A stretch of DNA of 64,000 nt from Eriocheir sinensis. Taxonomy: Eukaryota; Arthropoda; Malacostraca; Decapoda; Varunidae. The position numbers were made by a program, and so were the translations under genes. Each line of letters begins with the position of its first letter. The stretch's first letter is position 1. This document shows, in pieces, positions 1 to 15,948 of the stretch. Under the pieces are notes generated by a model. That model saw only the letters and a program-made list of their open reading frames with translations. It did not search any database and was not told the DNA's origin. The stretch spans positions 17,731,600-17,795,599 of the forward strand of contig NC_066517.1 in the NCBI RefSeq assembly GCF_024679095.1, in the 5' to 3' direction.

Positions 1-564
1 CAATACAACGTGCTGCAATGAGTTTCCGCGCGGCGCCACTGGCTTGCAATCCATGTTTTCACCCATTTTTAATTTTAGGATTTTTTTTTTTCATAGTGTG
101 TCGTGATACTCTTAGGTTCTCTCACACCACTAGTCAAGAAATTGGAAAATGTTAGCAGTCACTAATATATTTTCGTATTAAACAGTGAAAATTCGATTTA
201 TATATATTTTTTTCATGAATCCAACAAAACATTATGTGTCCTCCTCAAATGTCTTTTGAATTATATTTTATTGATTTTACACAGTAGAACACTAGTTTTT
301 ACTTTGAAATATGATCAAATTCGAGTACTTGCATTTGTGACTCCGTAAAAAAGACGTAACAAAGGGTAAACAACGCAGCCTGTGTACACACCCAATGAAA
401 GTAAGTCAAGGAAACCATGTCTGCTTTTTTCTTCATATCCTGATGTATGTATCCTGTGGATTTCAAGTCCTATTTGTAATTGGTAAAATACAAAAAATAT
501 TTCAACTTCATCGCTTGATATTAGTTTGTTTGTTTACGTGTTCTCAGTGCGCCTTTGTTTGCAG
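1..564. other. AT-rich non-coding sequence, probably an intron of the FKRP-like gene
   Basis: No recognisable coding or RNA gene is seen. It ends in a pyrimidine/G-rich stretch and TTTGCAG at 558-564, a good splice acceptor for the exon that follows, so most of it is probably intron. Earlier exons of the gene must lie to the left of the window. Confidence 0.5.
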
Positions 565-1391
<827 letters not shown>

Positions 1392-2953
1392 GTAAAGTGG
1401 ACGGCACAGCTGGTCCCTCGCTGGCCCATGAGCTGCGGGCCATCGCTCGGGAGCTGGACCCGCGGATCGCCACGGAGGACGCGGCGCCCCGACCCCTGAC
1501 CAGCGCTGTGTGCGGGGAGGTGTATCGCGGGAGGGACGTCGACGAGGCCTGCCTCCAGAACTACATGCAGGTTAAGTGTGACGACGCGCCGCCCTTCAAG
1601 GAGGTGCTCACTGTCATCCTGTCGACCAAGGGCTGGGAGGCGCCGCGCGTCAGGACGGTGGTGCAGAACATCAGGAAGTACTACGACCTGGACGTGGTGG
1701 TGCTGAGCTACGGCTCCGGCGGTGACCTCGGGACGCTGCGGGGTGACGGTGTGTCTGTGCGAACCCTGAGCGCCGACACTTCGGCGTCCTCCGCCATTAA
1801 CAGGGAGGTGACGAAGGTAAGGACGCCGTTCGTCCTCCTGGCGGACTCCTTGACGCACTTCGTCGGAAACTTGTGTTCCCTGGAGCGGCTGGTGAGAGTC
1901 CTGGACCACGAGGGACAGGCAGGGGTGGCGGCAGGGAGCTACAGGACACTGGACGGCACCTGGCACCACGGGTGTCTGCTGCGGCGGATGGAGAACTACC
2001 AGCTGGCCTACGCGTCAGGCTACGAAAACTCCCGCCACGAGTGCATGTTTTGTGACGACGTCGTGGGTCCGTTCGTGGCGCGCACCGCCCTGCTGCGGAA
2101 GCTGCCACTGAGGGACGAAATGGAGAGTCCCGCGACACTTCGGGACTGGTTCATCAGCGTGCATATCTCCGGCAGCCTCGCCGTCGTGTGTCCGGACGTC
2201 ATGTTCTTCGTGGACGAGGCGCCAGCGATGACCCGCCAAGAGTGGCTGCAGGTGGCCGCCAAGTGGGCGGTGCAGCACGTGTGGCCTCACAATGGGGAAA
2301 AGCTTGAGTTCTCGTGCCCGGAGCTCAACATGGAGTGTGTCAACCTGATGAAGATGGTGTCGTCCTTCCTGGTGCCGCCGTGCTGCCGCGACGAGCTGCG
2401 TCGAGAGTTGGGTCTGGTGCAGGAGTGTGGCGATGAGCTGGGCCTCTACGTGGAGCTGCAGGCCGGCAGCCTCCTCGGCGCCGTCAAGACCGACGGGATC
2501 CTGCCGTGGGACTTTGACATGGACGTGATGACCGACTGCAAGGACCAGGAGGCTTGGATGGAGAAAGGCACGAAGTGCATGGCGCGGAAGGGATGCAGCG
2601 CCGTCCACATGATTGGCAACTACTGGATGACCACTTGCAACGTGTCCTTCGTCGACGTCACATGCAGGCCCGAGAGACTGACGCCGCTGCCGCCCGAGCT
2701 GCGCGGCGTCCCGACCCGCGTCAACTACAACGGCAGGATGATCGTAGTGCCGCCCAACCCCGCGATGGTCGCCAGGAACTACTATGGCCCCGAGTACCTC
2801 CGTCATGAGGTGCACTGGCGCTACACGGGCAAGGACAAGGGACTCCGCTGGAACCGCTGCGCCGCGCCGGGCTTCCACGCCTGCCTCGAAAACTTCCCCA
2901 CCGATGGCAATATTAAGTTCAGGAATTTCGCTCAGCAGCTGGTGGGACTCTGA
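1392..2953 (+). CDS. FKRP: Fukutin-related protein-like (FKRP/LicD family) phosphotransferase, terminal exon
   Basis: The 520-residue frame from the acceptor at 1391 ends at TGA 2951-2953. Its first half has the look of the FKRP stem/glycosyltransferase-like domain (LTVILSTKG..., then TPFVLLADS). The second half carries the LicD nucleotidyltransferase-fold signature: a double Cys (PPCCRDEL), then GSLLGAVKTDG and ILPWDFDMDV at about 2467-2527, matching the family pattern GSLLGA-x-PWDxDxD with acidic metal ligands, and later NPAMVARNYYGPEYL near the C-terminus. FKRP-family enzymes act in the Golgi and add ribitol-5-phosphate from CDP-ribitol to the O-mannosyl glycan of alpha-dystroglycan; that role is known for vertebrates and inferred here. 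An alternative is another LicD-domain protein (fukutin-like), but overall length and domain order favour FKRP. The exon is strongly GC-rich against AT-rich surroundings. No disruption is seen. The 5' end of the gene, with the membrane anchor, lies outside the window. Confidence 0.85.
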
Positions 2954-5580
<2,627 letters not shown>

Positions 5581-5639
5581 AGTCGTTTAGCCTTTCTTTG
5601 TAGGTGTTGTTGCTGTTGAAGGTGCTGAAGTTTGTGTTG

Positions 5640-5990
5640 CAGAGTGTTCTATTTTGTGTGTGTTTCTGGAGGTAGAAAGTAGAGTGTGTATGTTGCTGTG
5701 TGTTCCATTTTGTCTTTCTTGAGGTTGAAAATCAGGTGTGTATGTTGTTGTGTGTTCCATTTCGTCTTTCTGAAGGTTGAAAATCAAGTATGCACGTGAA
5801 AGTGTGTAATTTCGTCTTCTTAAAGTTTAAACTCGAATGTATTGGCCGCAGTGTGTTCCAACTGGTTTTCCTTAAGGTTCCGAACGTGTGTGTGTGTGTG
5901 TGTGTGTGCTGCATTGTGTTCGATATCGTCTTTCTTTGGGTTCGAAGCTAAGCGTGTGTGTCTCTTTCCTAAGGTTCAAAATTGAGTACT
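5640..5990 (+). repeat. Degenerate tandem repeat, unit about 53-66 bp
   Basis: GTGTGTTCCATTTTGTCTTTC and variants recur at about 5697, 5750, 5850 and 5916, each followed by AGGTTGAAAATCA-like sequence. Units are too diverged for a fixed period. Confidence 0.65.
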
Positions 5991-6192
5991 ACAGTAAAAA
6001 GGGAACAAAATAGGAAATAACATGTAAATTAGCAGTTATTATTTGTTGAAGGATGCCAGATTTTATGTACTATTAGTAAACGCAAATGTGTGGCGCTACG
6101 TTTTTCTACAAAGCTGAACATGAGGATGAGTTGAACAAGTGATAGGAGAATAAATATCAATAAACTCATAGCGATAACTTGTTTGCTTCTCC

Positions 6193-6195
<3 letters not shown>

Positions 6196-6250
<55 letters not shown>

Positions 6251-6291
6251 GATAAGAAAATGCCAGCACTACCACTACTACCACCACCACC

Positions 6292-6349
<58 letters not shown>

Positions 6350-6350
6350 T
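6196..6350 (+). repeat. (GT)n followed by (ACT)n microsatellite
   Basis: A GT tract at 6196-6248, then 20 bp of spacer, then CAC/ACT triplets that become pure ACT by 6310-6350. Confidence 0.95.
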
Positions 6351-6591
6351 AATCTTCCCTCCTCACCCCTCACTCACTTGTCGCTGTTGTGGGTGTTGAG
6401 GTCCTCACAGCTCCTGACGAAGGGTTGGGGGCAGTGGCGGGGGTGGAGGCTCCGGTGGTGGTGGTGGAGGTGGTAGTGGAGGCGGCGGTGTTGGTGGTAG
6501 GAGGTGGCGGGGAAGAGGAGCCTGGTGGTGGGCGTGATATCACTCTGTCGCACCATCAAGGCCACCTCCCCCGTTGATATCTCGGCTGGGG

Positions 6592-6700
<109 letters not shown>

Positions 6701-6814
6701 TATGTATATTGTATCCTTTAATTACACTAGTGAGTACCTTTAATAACCCTGGAGTACCTCTAATAACCCTTAACAATCCCTTTGGTAGTCCTGAAGAACA
6801 CACTAAGTAACGAC

Positions 6815-6990
6815 ATAACTAACAAAATAACTATATAGCTAAGCACACACAAATAACTAACCACATGACTAAAAACTAACTGAGCAATCAAGTTACAATC
6901 CTCCTACCTAACAAAATAACCAAGCACACAAATAACTTACCACCTGACTAAGAAACTAACTGATCAAACGATTAACTAACCTCCTAACTA
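6815..6990 (+). repeat. Two-copy diverged tandem repeat, about 88 bp
   Basis: CTAACAAAATAAC at about 6819 and 6907 starts two units, each containing AAGCACAC, AAATAACT and a CTGAC/ATGACTAA-type end. Confidence 0.6.
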
Positions 6991-7225
6991 ATAAGCTAAC
7001 CAATTAAACACACATAATTAAACACTTAACTGAAAAGCATGCTAAATATACAAATGGCAGATCGTCCCTCTTACACTGACCTGTGCTGTATATTATCTTT
7101 TTTAGAGCTTTAAACTAAACGAGTGTCTCTTCCTCAAGGTTCAAGATTAAGTGTTATAGTGAAGAGGAAACAAAATAGAGAACAGGATGTAAATTAGATG
7201 TTATAATTTGTTGAATGATGTCATT

Positions 7226-7425
7226 GTCACAGGTCGTGTTAGAAGACATTTCGCCGCCCAAGAACATATATTTGACAAGGCTTTCGTAGGAGTTGTGGGT
7301 ATTTCCAGGAGTAGTTTTATGACCCTGGTTGTAGTTTGACCCTTCCTCTGTACCATGAACCTGAAGAAACACTCATTAGAACCCGACTGACCCCCTCTCT
7401 GACCTTTAGAAATAGCTGATGTGAG
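7226..7425 (+). repeat. Unclassified interspersed repeat (family R2), single copy
   Basis: Shares a string of words in order with copies at 35.1 kb, 40.4 kb and 63.0 kb: GGCTTTCGTAGGAGTT, AGTTTTATGACCCT, GTAGTTTGACCCTTC, TGTACCATGAACCTG, ACTCATTAGAACCCG. No coding capacity or terminal repeats are seen. Confidence 0.75.
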
Positions 7426-7492
7426 AAGCAAAAGTGTCTTATAATACCAACCACGGTAAGTGTTACGTCATCATGCCTTAGGCGAGCCTTAC

Positions 7493-7664
7493 CCGTGGAC
7501 GGCGAGGCAGCGCGGCGCACCAGCATGGACCGCTTGAAGGAGTGCTGCACGTCCAACACTCGCTCCCGCGCCTTGCCGAGGAAGGGCGCCGTCGAGAGGG
7601 TGTAGAGGAGAGGGTTGACGGCGGCGTTGAGGGGCAGCACGAACACCGCCACCCACGCGAACAC
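7493..7664 (-). CDS. Receptor exon: TM7 and start of cytoplasmic tail
   Basis: The acceptor is TTTACCTGCAG and the donor GTAAGG (7492-7487). It encodes VFAWVAVFVLPLNAAVNPLLYTLS..., TM7 with the conserved NPxxY motif as NPLLY, followed by a basic tail (LGKARERVLD, KRSMLVRR) that may carry phosphorylation sites. If the donor is not used, the frame stays open to TAA at 7317-7319, but the last part would then be encoded by an R2 repeat copy, so splicing at 7493 is preferred. The previous exon joins in phase 0 (PPQ/VFAW). Confidence 0.85.
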
Positions 7665-9397
7665 CTGCAGGTAAAGGGCAAGGGAGTTAAGCCTCGGTCA
7701 CACATTCACGTATCAATCCCACGTATGCTCACGTATGTGATTTTTGGCCCATACGTGGCCATACGCGGGGTTTGTTGCCGCGATCAACTGGATACGTGTC
7801 ACGGGCCGATGTACGTAAAGCTTGCACGGTCAACATAACGACGTCATAACGTAAGTACGAGGTGATGCGTATTAACCCTACGCACTGCGCAAGCATGACG
7901 TGACGATTACCCGAATTGCCACGACAAGAGGCCACACCCCCGCAAGTAGTGCGTGGCAGAGCACGTAACAGCCACGTACGTATACCGTATGTGTACCGTG
8001 GTGCGTTACGACCTCGCGTCATCCTCACGTTATCCCCACGTACGTCGGTGGGTAAACGTGAGAGGTACATAAGGGCCGTGCTGCACACCTGTGATTGCAG
8101 TTCCCGTCAACATCTACCTGCAGCAAGAAGTACTCCCCTCCTGCTGAATCAACATGGAGAACATTGAGGACATCCTTGCCCTTATAACACCAGCAAACAG
8201 CCATAACACAGAATTAATGGAGGCCATCCTGGAGTATGTGCACTCCATGGTACTGGTGGAAGTTGTGATGGTCCACTCGCAAGTGAAAAGAAAAAAAAAA
8301 AAGGAGGCCGAGGAGGGTTTGGGCTTGGCCGTACCTGCAAAGAAGAGTGGAGCTAGCCCACTATGACAACCTGATGGAAGAGTTGGCAACCGAAAGTCCA
8401 GAACTGTACGGGAATTTTACCCGGATTGACAAGGACCTCTTCAGTGAAATAGCTGAACGTGTCGTACCCCACATTCAGAAGCAACGCACATTCTGGAGAG
8501 AATCCCTTGAGCCAGGCCAGCGTGTGGCTATCACCCAACGTTTCCTCGCCACGGGTGACTCATACAAGAGTCTGCAATACTCATTCCGAGTAGCCCACAA
8601 CACCATTAGTTTCATTGTACCAGAGACCTGCAGGTTCCACAAACACCAGAGGCTTGGAAGCAGGTTGCTCCCTGGTTGTTGGAGGTTTGGGTGACCCTGA
8701 AGCTAAAGAAGCCCCCGTCCGTGATCTCTTGGTGGTGTCCTTAGGCATAGTTGAAGGCAATGGCGACAAGGTTTACTGACGAGGGCGCTGGCGGGGGTGA
8801 GAAGCGGTGGTGCTGTTGCTAGTCCGAGAGAGGAACTGAAGCCGCAAGCCCGCCGCACGGCGTATACACACCATGCACAACGTTGCAACATCGTCGTGGT
8901 ACCCGAGGAGCGGCGCTGGTGCCACGTATGCTCCTGCGCCGCGTGAAGACCCACGCGGTGCGTGGCGGGAACAGGGGAGCAGCGTGGAACCACGTGTAAG
9001 CGCCCCGCAAGCACCCCGTAAGCCCCAGGTATGCGCCACGTTGTACGCGTGGAGCCACGTAAAATGGCGGTTGACGTGAGCAGCCACGTATCTTTTGAAC
9101 ATGTCGAAAGATGCCCGCTCTCCTACGCGGTGGTGTGGTGGTGCCCGGCCCCCCGCCTATGCCCACGCCCACGTACGTAATACGCATTACATACATTTAT
9201 TACGTAACAAGCGGTTGCCGACTACCAATTTTCGTGTGTCGTGTGGGCGTACGTGGCTTGATGATACGTGGATGTGACACAGGAGCCCTGCATAAGAAAG
9301 GAAAGTTTGTTTTGAAAGAGCGTTTAAAATTAAAGAGGCAGGTGGTAAATGAAAGAAAGTGAAGCACAGGCGTATAGATATGAATGAGAGAGAGAAT

Positions 9398-9496
<99 letters not shown>

Positions 9497-9566
9497 TACG
9501 GAGGGGAGGGGAAGAGAGGGAGGGGAGGGGGAGGGAGGGGGAGGGAGGGGTGGAGTGGGAGGACAC

Positions 9567-9604
<38 letters not shown>

Positions 9605-11705
9605 CATACCATTCATCTTCATTAAGCTCAACATGCCTCTCTCATTCTCCCTGCCATCTCTTTCTCCCTCACCCTTCTTTCCTCTCCTCCACTTCCTTCA
9701 CTCATTCCACCTCCCCACACACGCACTCCATCTCGCTTTCCTTCCTTCCTTCCATTCCCTCACTGTCTCCTCACACTTTCCTTCTAATCCATCGCCTTAG
9801 TAAAACTTCTATCTCCACCCTCACATCCTTTATCGCTTCCTCAACATTTATATTTTCGCTCTTAACCTCCCATTTTTTCACCTTCTTCTATTCCTACGTC
9901 TTTCTTCACTTCCTCACACATTCTTTTATTTTCGTTTTCCTCTTTTTCTTTCGTTGCCTCCCTTGCGGATTTAATTAATACTTCCCAAACATAGGAGCAG
10001 TAAGTAGCGGGCTTATTTTTTATTATTGTTTTCTTTTTCTTTTTTTACGCCCTTGCACTGTTTCCTCTGATGTAAAAAAAAAATCATCTTCGCTCCTAAC
10101 CATCTTTTTTTTTCACCCTCATTTACTTCACCTTTCCTCACTCTCAACCTTACTTTTTATCACTCACATCTCTTCCCATCTCTTCCTTCACCTCCTCACA
10201 TTATTTTATTCATGTGGTCCCATTTCTTTTCCCTCTCCTCACCTGTACTTCATAAACATATCAATCTCTGCTCTTGATTAATCCTTTTTTTCTTATCTTC
10301 ATCTATTTCTACTCCTTTCCTCACTCTTATTCTTCTTTTATTCTCACACATCTTTTCCCACATCTATCTTCACCTTCTCACACCCTTATATTTGCGTGGT
10401 CCCATTTCTCCGCCACCTCACCTAAGCATATAAATCTTCGCTCTCATCTTCCCTTTTTCTCATCATCTCTTCGTACATTTTTCTTTCCTTCCTCAAACGC
10501 CCTTTTATTCAGGTGGTTCCATTTCTCCGTCACCTTATCTAAGCGTATAAATCTTCGCTCTTATCCTCCCTTTTTCTTACCTCCTCTTCGTACATTTTTC
10601 TTTCCTTCCTCAAACACCCTTTTATTCAGGTGGTTTCATTTCTCCGTCACCTCACCTGCGGCGGTATGATGACCCCGGCGAGGGAGAGGAGGCCGAGCAG
10701 GATGATGGGCAGCCAGCACGCGGCGTCCGTCACCACAATCAGCGTCATCTTCCTCGCCATGGACGATTCCCGCAGCTGCTGGTCACTCCGCACGGCAGCG
10801 CTCGAGGTTCGCGCCGCCCGGTACATCCCGCAGTACGAGCCCGCGATCACAGAAAACGACACCAAGTTAACCACTGCAAGGTGAGACAAAGAAAATGGGG
10901 TGATGGATGCTGTGTGTGATGTGGTTTGGCGTATATAATGATGCTATATTAACCAGTGAGCTTGTACGTGTTGTAAATGGTTGTATATAAAATGCCTGGA
11001 GTTATATGGCTTACTTTAAGAAATTTAGAGGTGAAACAAAGAAAATGGGGTGATGGAGGCTGTGTGTGATGTGGTTTAAAGTACATAATGATGCTATATT
11101 AACCAGTGAACTTGGACGTGTTGTAAATGATTGTATGTATTTTTTTTTACAACAAAGGAGACAGCTCAAGGGCATAAAAAAAGGAAACAATAATAATAAA
11201 AAAAGCCCGCTACTCGCTGCTCCTAAAAATAATCCAAAGAGGTGGCCGAAAGAGGGGTCAATTTCGGGAGGAGAGGTGTCCAGATACCCTAAAGAAGATA
11301 TAAAAAAAGATATAAAAAGTCTGGGGTTATATGGCATACTTTTACAGGTTAACGAGGTGATGGAAAAGTTGGTGAATGGTGTGTGTGGTGTGGTTTGACG
11401 TATACAATGATGCCGTGTTAGCCAGTGAACTTGGACGTGATGTAAATGATTGAATATAGAAAGTATGGGGCTGTAATGAAGTTTCCCTTAGAGGTTAACT
11501 ATCAGAAAGGGAACATGAGGGGAAAATTAAATGGATTAAATAAACTTGATGTAGTAGAGGGACACTAACGTAAAGAAAAACTCAGCAATGTCAAGAATCA
11601 CAGAAGATATCGCTACTAAGTCAGTCAGTCAGTCAGTCAGTCAGTCAGTCAGTCAGTCAGTCAGTCAGTCAGTCAGTCAGTCAGTCAGTCAGTCAGTCAG
11701 TCAGT

Positions 11706-11742
<37 letters not shown>

Positions 11743-12134
11743 GCCAGTTCAAACACAGCAAGGAAAAAAAAACATGTGTAATCCTTCTTCTTTGCACATT
11801 TCTTCCTCTTACCTCTTTTACTGGTCTTAACTTCTCCCCTTGTCCCCTTTTCCTCTCCTATCGCAACAGTATACCTCCAGACACCTTTACAGAGCACTCA
11901 GCCACACTCCCCCCCCCTAAAGAGTACGGCGCCATATGACCTCGTTGTTGCGGCGCATTATATAAATCACTCACTTACTCCCCTAAAGAGTCCCCCGGCG
12001 AGGCACACTCACCTAGGAACACAAGCACGGAATACTCCCACCCATTCGGCTTCTCGTGGGTGATGTGCAGCGCCAGACACACGCCGGACCGCCCGTAGAA
12101 GTTCCTGGTGGTGGGATGTGACGGTGATGACATT

Positions 12135-12165
<31 letters not shown>

Positions 12166-13217
12166 GAGTAGGAGTAGCAGTAGTAGTAGTAGTTAAAGAA
12201 AGGTAAACCGAAGCCAGAAGTAAGACACGCGCACACTCAAGCTATAACACGAAACGAAAACAGATCAGCCCAAAGGAACAAAACAAAAGAGAATCGAAGC
12301 ATACGTAATTAAAGACTATTGTGGCCGGTTTCATTAAGTCTGTTGTCATTGGATATATTCACTGAGAAGGGAGTATAAGGATTGTTACATATGATTCATC
12401 GCGCTAGCCATGACTATTATTATGACCAGAAGCAAACAGATCAACAAGACAGAGCGAGCGCCAAAGGGTTCTGATCCTCTTTCGATGCTCCGATATTCTC
12501 CCATGAGTGAGGGAGAAAGGATTAAAGGCCTCGTATACTCCTTCTGCTCACAACAAAGGCACATGATACTCATAATAAGGAGCTAATAACAAAGCCACTC
12601 ATCTAAACTTAACGTATTGACAAACTTGAGCATGAAGTGGAAGAAAATATTGCTTCCTTTACTGTTCTGAAGTCTTTCCTGAGTAGAGTTTTAATCAGTA
12701 TTCTCTCATCCCGTTCTTAGAGTCATGGGTTAAAGATCAAGAGTATCAAGACACCTCTCCACCCGAAATTGACCTCTCTTCCGGCCTCTTGTGCTTTTAT
12801 CTTTTGTAGGAGCAGCGTCTAGCGGAGTTTTGTTGTTGTTGTTGATGCTGTTTTTGTTTGTTGCCATTGAGCTGCCTCCCTTGCCGTGAAAAAAAGGTAG
12901 AGAAGCGTCATTGCAACACACTACATGTCAGAAAGTCTATCCATCAGTGTCCTGCGTGCTACTCCTTCGCTGCATTGTCAGACGCTCGAATCTACTAAAA
13001 CTATTTTCTTCGCACACCTCTATCTTCGTCTTTCACCTTCCTTTTCACACACCCATTTCTTCCTACATCTGTCTTCATTTCAGCTGTCATTCACGTCCCA
13101 CACTCCCGTTACCCTCTTGCACATCGCACCACACGTTGAGGGCTTTGCGAAATGTATGCTTGCGAAATGTACATCCGAGAGAGTGGTCTGATCACGCTCT
13201 CAACCCGCGGTCAGTGG

Positions 13218-13259
<42 letters not shown>

Positions 13260-13655
13260 ATCAGCACGCACCTAAAGGGAATATTTTAACTGACATCACG
13301 CAGCACGTTCAGTCAATAAGTGTTTTAGAAGCGGGGTCAAACGGGAAGGTCACTGGTAGAGTACGGAAATGTGACGTGACCAATGCATACTAATTTAGCG
13401 TACTACTTTGTGCGGTCATTGCAATATGAACGTTAGTGAATATGAACGTTTGCGAATGACATTTTGGTATATGCATAAACTTATAACCTAAATATACACA
13501 ACCAGAATGAACTAGAGTACGACAAACCACAAGTACACACTCTCTCTCTCTCTCTCTCTCACTTAATGCAACGAGAATATGAATGTTTGCTGATGACAAT
13601 TTTGATACGAGAATAAAGCTATCACCTAAATATCAACAAAATTTATTAGCGTACG

Positions 13656-13717
<62 letters not shown>

Positions 13718-14793
13718 GGAAGTAGCTCAGCGGGGCCAGGGGCAGCGCGGAGAGGAGTCCCACGCACGCCCACACGCCGCCCATGATAGTCCGCGTCCAG
13801 CCCATGGTCAGCCGAGGCACACGGAAGGGGAACATGATGACCACGAACCTCTCCAGGGTGATGACTGTGGCAGTGAAGGTGGTGGTGAGTGGTGGTGACG
13901 GTGGTGAAGGGAGGGTGGTGGTGGTGATGGTGGGGGTTAAGTTGGGGACGTATGTGGTGTTGGTGTGTTTGTGGTGGTGGTGATGAAAGTGGTGGTGGTG
14001 GTGGTGGTGTGGATTATGTTGGGGTGTAATGGGAAGTGTAAAGGGTAGTGGTGAGTGGTGATGAAGGTGGTGGTGAAAATGGTGGTGGTGGTGGTGAAAG
14101 GTAGTGTTGTGGGGGTAAAGTTGACGTAGAGGGGCACGTAAGGGGATGTGCGGGATGGTGTGTATATGTGTTATGTGTAGCGGTGGTGATGTGCTCAGTG
14201 GTGTTGAGGTGTATGGGAGTGGTGTGTGATAGTGGGGTGAAGGGTGATGATGGTGGTGGTGGTGGTGATGGTGGTGGTGAGGGTGGTTATTGAGCGGTTA
14301 AATATGAGTGCTGTGAAGGGTGCTGGGGTGGTGGTGATGGTGGTGGTGAGGGTGGTTAGTGAGCGGTTAAATATGGGTGAGGTGAAGGGTGGTGGGGTGG
14401 TGATGGTGGTGGTGAGGGTGGTTAGTGAGCGGTTAAATATGGGTGAGGTGAAGGGTGCTGGGGTGGTGGTGGTGGTGGTGAGGGTGGTTAGTGAGCGGTT
14501 AAATATGGGTGAGGTGAAGGGTGGTGGGGTGGTGATGGTGGTGGTGAGGGTGGTTAGTGAGCGGTTAAATATGGGTGAGGTGAAGGGTGCTGGGGTGGTG
14601 TTGATGGTGGTGGTGAGGGTGGTTAGTGAGCGGTTAAATATGGGTGAGGTGAAGGGTGCTGGGGTGGTGGCGGTGATGCTCAACTGAATAAAATAAAAGG
14701 TGGTTGATAATGGTGGAGGTGGTGGCGGTGTTGACGTGAATATTTGAGTGGAGGTGAATGTTGCTAATTACGGGGTTGTGTAGCTGTCCCTGT

Positions 14794-14842
<49 letters not shown>

Positions 14843-15893
14843 TAGATAGATAGACAGATAGATAGATATTGACTACAAATGTGCATAAAACCAAAACATC
14901 ATACAGAAATCGAAAGTTATTTAAGAATGCTAATTTCGTCTATATAACATTTCCAAATAGTAGTCCACATTCAGCACTTAAGTAAAATCTTTATATAGTC
15001 ACTAAAATATACAGAACTCTGGTGTCGTTACTGGCTTAAAAACACAGGGACGTCAATTTAAACACTTACCACTTTTCTATACCTACAAGTAATAAATAAT
15101 AAATAATAACGAATAATTAACAAGATACCCTTTCGTCCGACCTTAGTTCTCGATCCATTGAGAGCTCCACAGAAAACGAGATAAAAATGGATGTCTCAAA
15201 TAAAACATCACCTTTTTCTTTATCATTTTTTTTTTCTTATCGTTATTCCCTAACTCTCCCTAACCTGTTTTCCTCCTTTCTCTCCCTTTTTTCCTCCCTT
15301 CTCCCTTTCTCAAGCTTTCCTCTCCTTCTCTCCCTTTTTTCTTCCCTTTCCTTCTTTTTCCTTCTTCCTTTTCTCTTTTTTTCTCTCCCTTTTTCCCTCC
15401 CTTCTCCCTTTCGCAAGCTTACCTCTCCTTCTCTCCCTTTTTTCTTCTCATTCCTTCTTTCTTCTTCTTCCCTTTCTCTTTTTTTCCTTTTTCTTCCCTT
15501 CTCCCTTTCTCAAGTTTCCCTTTTTTCTTCTCTTTCTTTTTTTCTCCTTCTTCCTTCTCTTTTTTTTGCTTTTTTTCTCCTTCTTCCTTCTCTTTTTTTG
15601 CTTTTTTTCTCTTCCTTTTTCCTCCCTTCTCCCTTTATCCAGCTTTCCTCTCCGTCTCTCTCACATCGTTAGAAGTGACATAAACAATCTCTATGAACCA
15701 CTCTGCCTAAAGAAACCTGAAAAAAAAGCATTATTGAAAGAGAATTCGAAATATTTGTGATACTGAATATGCTAAAAAGAATATCAACCAACAAGCAAAA
15801 CAGGGAATGAAGGCTATATACTCAACTATATTTCATTTTCTTTTCGCCATCTCTTCCTGTTTACTTTTTACCATCTTTTCTTTTTTCCTCCAT

Positions 15894-15948
<55 letters not shown>

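Larger units (their letters stand above)
7691..9292 (+). mobile_element. Internally deleted PIF/Harbinger DNA transposon
   Basis: TAA at 7688-7690 and 9293-9295 fits the 3-bp target duplication of PIF/Harbinger elements. The ends form imperfect inverted repeats (left GTCACACATTCACGTATC; right end complement TGTCACATCCACGTATC). Both subterminal regions hold many CACGTA words, likely transposase-binding repeats. Inside are the N-terminal part of a HARBI1-like transposase on plus (8154-8640) and, directly next to it on minus, a short Lys/Pro-rich start of a second frame, so the middle of the element has been lost. Confidence 0.8.
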
